The notes under the pieces: model-generated
Told to the model about the DNA's origin: nothing
Databases searched by the model: none
What the model saw: only the letters and a program-made list of their open reading frames with translations
Shown here: piece by piece, positions 60,969 through 64,000 of the stretch
How positions within the stretch are numbered: the first letter of the stretch is position 1
Layout: the number at the start of each line of letters is the position of its first letter
Assembly: GCA_017979445.1 (NCBI GenBank)
Contig: CM030711.1
Coordinates: forward strand, 11,129,221 to 11,193,220
Source: Akebia trifoliata
Lineage: Eukaryota > Streptophyta > Magnoliopsida > Ranunculales > Lardizabalaceae
Direction: 5' to 3'
Length of the DNA: 64,000 bases
Position numbers and translations under genes: made by a program

Positions 60969-61511
60969 TTCAATATTAAATTTTGATGTAGGAATGACTT
61001 TGGTTGGTTCAGGTATGTATAAATATATATATAAATTTCAATATTAGAATTTTGATATGGGAATGACTTTGGTTGGGTCAGGTGGATGTCAAACATTTCA
61101 GAAAGCCCACAATGTTGTTTGAGTGGATGGGGATGAATGCTCTGATTGTTTATGCTCTGGCTGCTTGTGAGCTTTTTCCAGCAGCCATTCAAGGATTATA
61201 TTGGCGTTCACCTGCAAACAACCTCGTATATATACATATATCATTTCGTTCTTCTTCTTCTTCTCCATTATTATTTTCATTGTTCTTTCGATAGGTTTAT
61301 TATTGCTTAATTCGTTATTCAGGATTTTATTTGATAAACTAACTTGGAAAACAAATTTGATCTGCTGCAGGTAAACGGCACCGAATTGTTATTGCAAACT
61401 TTGTGTCAATCAAACAGGTGGGGTACCTTGGTGTTTGTATTGCTTGAGATCCTATTTTGGTGTCTTTTTGCAGGCTACCTACACATGAAAGGCATATATC
61501 TAAAACTATAA
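43651..61511 (+). CDS. heparan-alpha-glucosaminide N-acetyltransferase-like membrane protein (13 exons, 486 aa)
   Basis: Homologue of HGSNAT, the lysosomal enzyme that acetylates terminal glucosamine using acetyl-CoA across the membrane; the plant substrate is not established. Exons: 43651-43863, 44810-44947, 52989-53070, 54687-54763, 56661-56767, 57610-57721, 58782-58898, 59028-59119, 59370-59436, 59590-59668, 59818-59909, 61082-61225, 61371-61511. All are GT-AG, phases close, 1,461 nt. After a Ser-rich N-terminus comes SLDVFRGLTVALMILVDDAG, then NHSPWFGVTLADFVMPFFLF, whose His88 aligns with the His proposed as the acetyl-accepting residue of human HGSNAT. Later landmarks are RIRWLGVLQRISIGYLFAA, FDPEGILSSLMAAITCFVGL and HFRKPTMLFEWMGMNALIVY; the end is GYLHMKGIYLKL. 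Many hydrophobic helices. Introns are swollen with transposons, yet the exons are intact. Confidence 0.95.
45440..46058 (+). mobile_element. LINE 3' end (zf-RVT), HGSNAT-like intron 2
   Basis: Frames at 45472-46030 encode the zinc-binding tail of plant LINE RTs: RGVRGPNVCLLCMRDEETIG, then HVLFHWTFARQIWGFF, and LFAIYWEIWKERNKRCFEG. The reading shifts frame near 45730. An A-rich tail (about 46046-46058) closes it. 5'-truncated, sense to the gene. Confidence 0.8.
46216..46318 (-). repeat. 3' LTR of the copia element
   Basis: Shares GAAGAATT, TTAATGAGAGCTTGG-like sequence, TTTATATTAACTAA and ACATTATTTCCAATA with the repeat at 51780-51902. About 20 bp shorter, lacking the TACCCTTACATAGAAAT region. 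Confidence 0.85.
46400..48800 (-). pseudogene. copia integrase-RT-RNase H (broken)
   Basis: Minus-strand blocks in order: integrase core end (TCPYTT, then NGMAERKN, with a stop between at about 48570), integrase C-terminal block with CVFLGYSFMSKGYQCYD (48304-48250), RT start KWVFNVMYLTDDIVDQYKAR (about 47690), GFTQTLRKDF, the catalytic ILVYMDDIILT (about 47225-47255), and RNase H with SRSSVEVEYRAMA (about 46622-46660). In the RNase H region GNLISWKSKK reads GNLIS-stop-KSKK. Several frameshifts separate the blocks. Confidence 0.85.
49036..49837. mobile_element. probable solo LTR nested in the copia element
   Basis: The copia reading breaks between the GAG-pre-integrase block (…LFPSLKNSC) and the integrase block, with 802 bp of unrelated sequence between. 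The insert begins TGATGAGGAC and ends CACTACA, that is TG...CA, with AAAAT (49031-49035) and AGAAT (49838-49842) as an imperfect 5-bp duplication. Inside, a plus-strand TATA-like TTTATATAG near 49300 is followed by TTAATGAATGAACAAAAAG, as in an LTR R region. No coding. Boundaries are inferred. Confidence 0.55.
49811..50706 (-). pseudogene. copia gag and GAG-pre-integrase (broken)
   Basis: Block MLHVPYLSFNLLSVSSIIKS ... SLDLWRVHLEHVNFQHLCSL is the GAG-pre-integrase region. Upstream on the minus strand, FICSHCGKTDNETVRYF is a zinc-knuckle relic missing its His spacing. Frames are interrupted. Confidence 0.75.
51236..51460. repeat. about 62-bp minisatellite in the copia 5' region
   Basis: Roughly four imperfect units (starts near 51236, 51298, 51358 and 51425), each with GGGGCAGC, then CGCACAGCCCAACCCTATCG-like sequence and an A-rich end. 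Lies between the primer-binding site and gag. Short proline-rich frames here are repeat artefacts. Confidence 0.65.
51780..51902 (-). repeat. 5' LTR of the copia element
   Basis: 123 bp, directly preceded (plus strand) by the complement of the primer-binding site. Followed by GATAT at 51903-51907, identical to the copy at the other end. Confidence 0.85.
53425..53981 (+). mobile_element. LINE 3' end (zf-RVT), HGSNAT-like intron 3
   Basis: A 158-codon frame (53432-53908) encodes TKLSFFIWLAALNKLPTINL, then CRLCKLSGESVDHLLIRC, WKLTLFAVCWGLWERKL and FFFEDFLFRWD: the zinc-binding tail of a plant LINE. A poly(A) run at 53966-53981 follows. 5'-truncated; one of the better-preserved LINE ends here. 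Confidence 0.85.
55401..56216 (+). mobile_element. LINE 3' end (zf-RVT), HGSNAT-like intron 4
   Basis: Sense frames include LATLMNHLSNTSLSLGERDR, VYLTVKTFYNSLQSDHGEDF, then CVPNFCCMCKRDRELVNHLL. A T-rich run (55869-55883) and stops interrupt the tail, which resumes with FVGAFE, GFVDC-like pieces and ends in an A-rich stretch near 56203-56216. More extended at its 5' side than the other two. Confidence 0.8.
60516..60546. repeat. (TA)n microsatellite, left flank of copy D
   Basis: About 15 TA units in HGSNAT-like intron 11, directly abutting copy D. Confidence 0.95.
60547..60926. mobile_element. (TA)n-inserted palindromic element, copy D
   Basis: Same double-hairpin core as A-C (GATTTTTTGTGAGGATGATC and complement; GGTGAGGATGATCTCCTCAT and complement) and the spacer GACCGTCCAATTTTTGTAAA. 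The outer arms are again distinctive and matched: left CAGCCCTAAAGTTTGCCAAG, right CTTGGCAAACTTTAGGGCTG, a perfect 20-bp complement. On the left the arm joins spacer-type sequence (TAAATCACTTTTGATGGGGT), while on the right it joins the usual ACCCATATTTTGAAAAATG, so the copy is internally rearranged. Confidence 0.8.
60927..60965. repeat. (TA)n microsatellite, right flank of copy D
   Basis: About 19 TA units, ending where the duplicated acceptor region begins. Confidence 0.95.
60961..61081 (+). repeat. tandem duplication of the exon-12 splice acceptor region
   Basis: Bases 60961-61012 and 61029-61081 are near-identical (ATATAAATTTCAATATTA, then GGAATGACTTTGGTTGG and TTCAG or GTCAG). Both copies end in CAG followed by GT. 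Exon phasing and homology put the real acceptor at the second copy (exon from 61082). Confidence 0.85.
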
Positions 61512-61561
61512 CCTGCTACATTCTTCTTTACATCTTATTGTGTCCTGTGAATAACTTGTTA

Positions 61562-61590
61562 CACACACACCCACACACACACACTCACAC
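61562..61590. repeat. imperfect (CA)n tract in the HGSNAT-like 3' region
   Basis: Interrupted CA repeats within 80 bp after the stop codon, probably in the 3' UTR. Confidence 0.85.
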
Positions 61591-61734
61591 ACAAGCTCGC
61601 GTGCGCTTGTGAGAGAGAGTTATTCCTCAAAAACATTAAAATATCATTTTGTAACATTTTCTATTCAGTTCTGTATCTTATATGGTGATAAAATATTTCA
61701 CAGCCCAGTTCCCTTTTTTTCCTTATTTATTCTA

Positions 61735-62080
61735 GGGTGTTTTAGAAACAACCCTCTTTAAAATTAGTGATATTACGTTTATCCCATTGCAAAATGCAAG
61801 ATTAGCTTTACCCTCCTTGACCGTAAGTCAACATTGCTTTTTCTTGATGGTTTAACAGTGATTTTTGAATTTTTTTTTCTTTCCAGATTTTAATCTAGCA
61901 ATTCAAGTATTTGAAGAGCATTTTGAAAAAAAAAAAAAAAAAAATCAAAATTTCACCATTAAATCACCAAGAAAAATGTAACCTTGACTTACGATCAAGG
62001 GGGGTAAACTTAATCTTGCATTTTGCAAGGGGGTAAACCTGATATCACTAATTTTACAGGGGACTGCTTCTAAAATACCC
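61735..62080. mobile_element. Mutator-type MITE with perfect 9-bp target duplication
   Basis: Begins GGGTGTTTTAGAAACAACCC and ends with the complement-type GCTTCTAAAATACCC; inverted arms extend about 150 bp (TTAGTGATAT, TTGCAAAATGCAAGATTA, TTGACCGTAAGTCAA). Identical TTTATTCTA flanks it at 61726-61734 and 62081-62089. 346 bp, non-coding, about 220 bp after the HGSNAT-like stop codon. Confidence 0.88.
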
Positions 62081-62283
62081 TTTATTCTATGAGCAGATGG
62101 GGACTGTATGATCCTATAGGTTGGTGTGCATCAGGGTTTTACCAAAAAAGAAAGATAAAACCTTTGTTTCTTTTTCTTTTCTTCTTTAATATTTTTATTT
62201 CTTTATCTGAGCACAAATTCCCAGTACTTTAATGGGCCTAGCGCCTTCGTTTCATACCCATGCTCGTCCAACTAGATACAAAT

Positions 62284-62636
62284 TGAGAGCTGCTTTTTGG
62301 CACCAACTTTTACTTATTACACCCTATTTTTTAAAATTATTTAGCACACCTCAATTAAAGATTAAACGTACTCTACAAACATTATGAAGGTTTGGCTCAA
62401 ATTATAATTTCAATATTACAAAACATTATAACACTTGTTCAAATAATTTCAGTAATAGTTTACTATTATGATTAGGCTCATATAAAATTCTCAACCCAAA
62501 AAATAGAAATCTAGGAAAAAAATAAGTTTCTATTAACACTCCCAACTTTTGCTTATTCTTTTGACTATTCACTTATTTTCTTAATTTTGAATCAAGGTGT
62601 AATAAATTAAAGCTTGGGTGCCAATAGTAATTCTCT
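62284..62636. mobile_element. MITE-like element (TTGGCACC...GGTGCCAA arms)
   Basis: Left TTTTTGGCACCAACTTTTAC then TTATTACACCC; right GGTGTAATAAATTAAAGCTT then GGGTGCCAATAG, complementary over about 40 bp. Interior AT-rich. A lone terminus lies at 29879-29950. Target duplication not resolved. Confidence 0.6.
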
Positions 62637-62917
62637 AGATTTTTTATTTTAATAATTATTGTGTTGCTTTGACCATCCTTATTAAAATTCAGTCAATTAG
62701 AATCTCTCTCTAACATCAGTAAAATTTTAACCTAAAAATAGAAAATTTAGACTATAAAATTAGACTTTTTAATTCAGACCAACATTTTATTTGAGTAATA
62801 ATTTCGAAATTGACTGATTTTTCTGTAAGAAGTGTACATTAAGAAATGACAATTGAACATTCTCCTTTGATGCCTTCTAGTGCACCAAAAATATTACTTC
62901 CCGTTAATTTTCCTTAG

Positions 62918-63090
62918 CGAGTCGTTCTGGGGTGACACAAAGGGAGATACAAAGGTGACACAATGATGTGATGGCATGCAGATAACCGTACATGTTTTTT
63001 CACAAAATACGAGTAAAAAGCATCTACAGTCATGTGCGTGCCAACACATCATTTGTGTCACTTTTGTGTCTCCGGCTGTCATTCCAGCAT
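62918..63090. mobile_element. palindromic MITE (GTGACACAATGATGTG arms)
   Basis: Left arm GTGACACAAAGGGAGATACA then GGTGACACAATGATGTGATG; right arm ACATCATTTGTGTCACTTTT then GTGTCTCCGGCTGTCATTCC. Complementary over about 60 bp. The frame at 62894-63127 is a shadow. Confidence 0.65.
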
Positions 63091-63218
63091 TTTCCTTATC
63101 TTTAGGGATCTGCTTAGTGCTTATCACTTGGATTATACTTTAAAATTATTTGAAATAAAATCATTTAATTGTTTAAAGCACAATGTGCCAGGATGGCGTG
63201 AGCCCCTCCCCTCATAAA

Positions 63219-63340
63219 GAGAGCTTCTATTGCCACACCAGCTTTTACTAAGAGGACCCCAAGATAAGTGCTAATTCACGTGATTTTACATGCATTGGTG
63301 TGCTCTTAACAAAAGTTGGTGTGGCAATAGAATATTTCTC
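63219..63340. mobile_element. small palindromic MITE (TTCTATTGCCACACCA arms)
   Basis: Left TTCTATTGCCACACCAGCTT pairs with right AAAGTTGGTGTGGCAATAGA. About 120 bp. A single related terminus occurs near 14645-14680. Confidence 0.65.
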
Positions 63341-64000
63341 GATATAAAACTGCAAAGGCCCCGGTATGGTTTTATAGTACTCCCAATGGCTTTTGGTGTT
63401 CATATAGTGGGAAATAGAAACATGTTATCCAAGGATTATAAGGTCAGTTCACACTCTGACCAAAATCTGTATTTTTTTTCACCAAAATACCCTTCTAAAG
63501 TGTTTCATAGCTTAAACAATTTGCTTTACAGATCATCAACATCCACCCTATAACCATGGTTTGAATTTTTATTTTTTTCCATTTTTGAACATTCTGATTT
63601 CAGCTAAAACCAAGATAAAAAATTATCGAACCTTAAAAATTGAACATTTCGAAAATGGTTTGTACTGTCTAGGAATGTTCATTTTTATTTTTATCAAGCA
63701 AGTCTCAATTTTTCTCCTCGGATCTTAAACCTTTCTAACACGAACTACTGGTTCTTAAACCTTTCTAACACGAACTACTGGTCCACAATGGCAACGATGA
63801 GGATAGTTCATCCAATTTGGCCCAACTATCAGGATGATCTACCAATCAAACAATCCAGATCATTGGATTGGTGGGCCATGTACTAAAATACAGTAGATGT
63901 GAAAGCTCCATGACATATGATGCATCAGTCTGTCCCATATACTTTATATTTATGGATTTTGATATAGCTTCCTATGCAATAAAATATGAATAACTTCTTG
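63341..64000. other. intergenic to window end, with a 30-bp tandem duplication
   Basis: No gene. Bases 63721-63750 and 63751-63780 are a tandem pair differing at one base (TCTTAAACCTTTCTAACACG...). 63555-63665 resembles the GAAACATTTCGG-type element seen at 16681-16890. Confidence 0.5.

Noticed and set aside
61098..61294. minus-strand frames over HGSNAT-like exon 12
   Set aside because: Antisense shadows; the plus-strand exon fits homology and phase.

Overview
This is nuclear DNA from a flowering plant, probably a eudicot. The genes have many GT-AG introns, the intergenic DNA is AT-rich, and the protein families are plant ones (CBP60, DUF1218). Mobile-element relics lie densely in introns and between genes. 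I cannot name the species from sequence alone.

Four protein-coding genes can be assembled exon by exon, each with closed reading phases and no internal stop. (1) Importin alpha lies on the minus strand at 14704-21470: 10 coding exons, 529 aa, with an IBB domain and ARM repeats. (2) A CBP60-type calmodulin-binding protein lies on the plus strand at 30808-35585: 8 coding exons, 594 aa. (3) A DUF1218 four-helix membrane protein lies on the plus strand at 36743-39634: 3 exons, 261 aa. (4) A heparan-alpha-glucosaminide N-acetyltransferase-like (HGSNAT/DUF5009) membrane protein lies on the plus strand at 43651-61511: 13 exons, 486 aa, spread over 18 kb because its introns have filled with transposons. 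The four genes are unrelated housekeeping, signalling or wall/membrane genes, with no sign that they work together.

Layout. 1-2.7 kb is a decayed Ty3/gypsy relic (leader, gag, protease, start of RT). 2.7-14.7 kb is gene-free and rich in inverted-repeat elements: two foldback elements near 5 kb, Mutator-type mini-elements at 9.8-11.1 kb with a hAT-like element nested in one, and three consecutive palindromic elements separated by (TA)n at 11.1-12.4 kb. 14.7-21.5 kb is importin alpha, with LINE debris in two introns. 24.5-28 kb holds a short hAT-like element and a 3,025-bp solo LTR with a perfect 5-bp target duplication. 30.8-39.6 kb holds CBP60 and DUF1218. 42.1-43.4 kb is a long-inverted-repeat element about 260 bp upstream of the HGSNAT-like start codon. 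The HGSNAT-like introns hold three sense LINE 3' ends, an antisense copia element with short LTRs (itself carrying a probable solo LTR) and a fourth (TA)n-flanked palindromic element. 61.7-63.4 kb holds four more inverted-repeat mini-elements.

The most unusual signal is the (TA)n-flanked palindromic family (four copies). All copies share a double-hairpin core. The outer arms differ between copies but match each other within a copy. Insertion into (TA)n resembles the rice Micron elements; the paired arm replacement is the part I would follow up.
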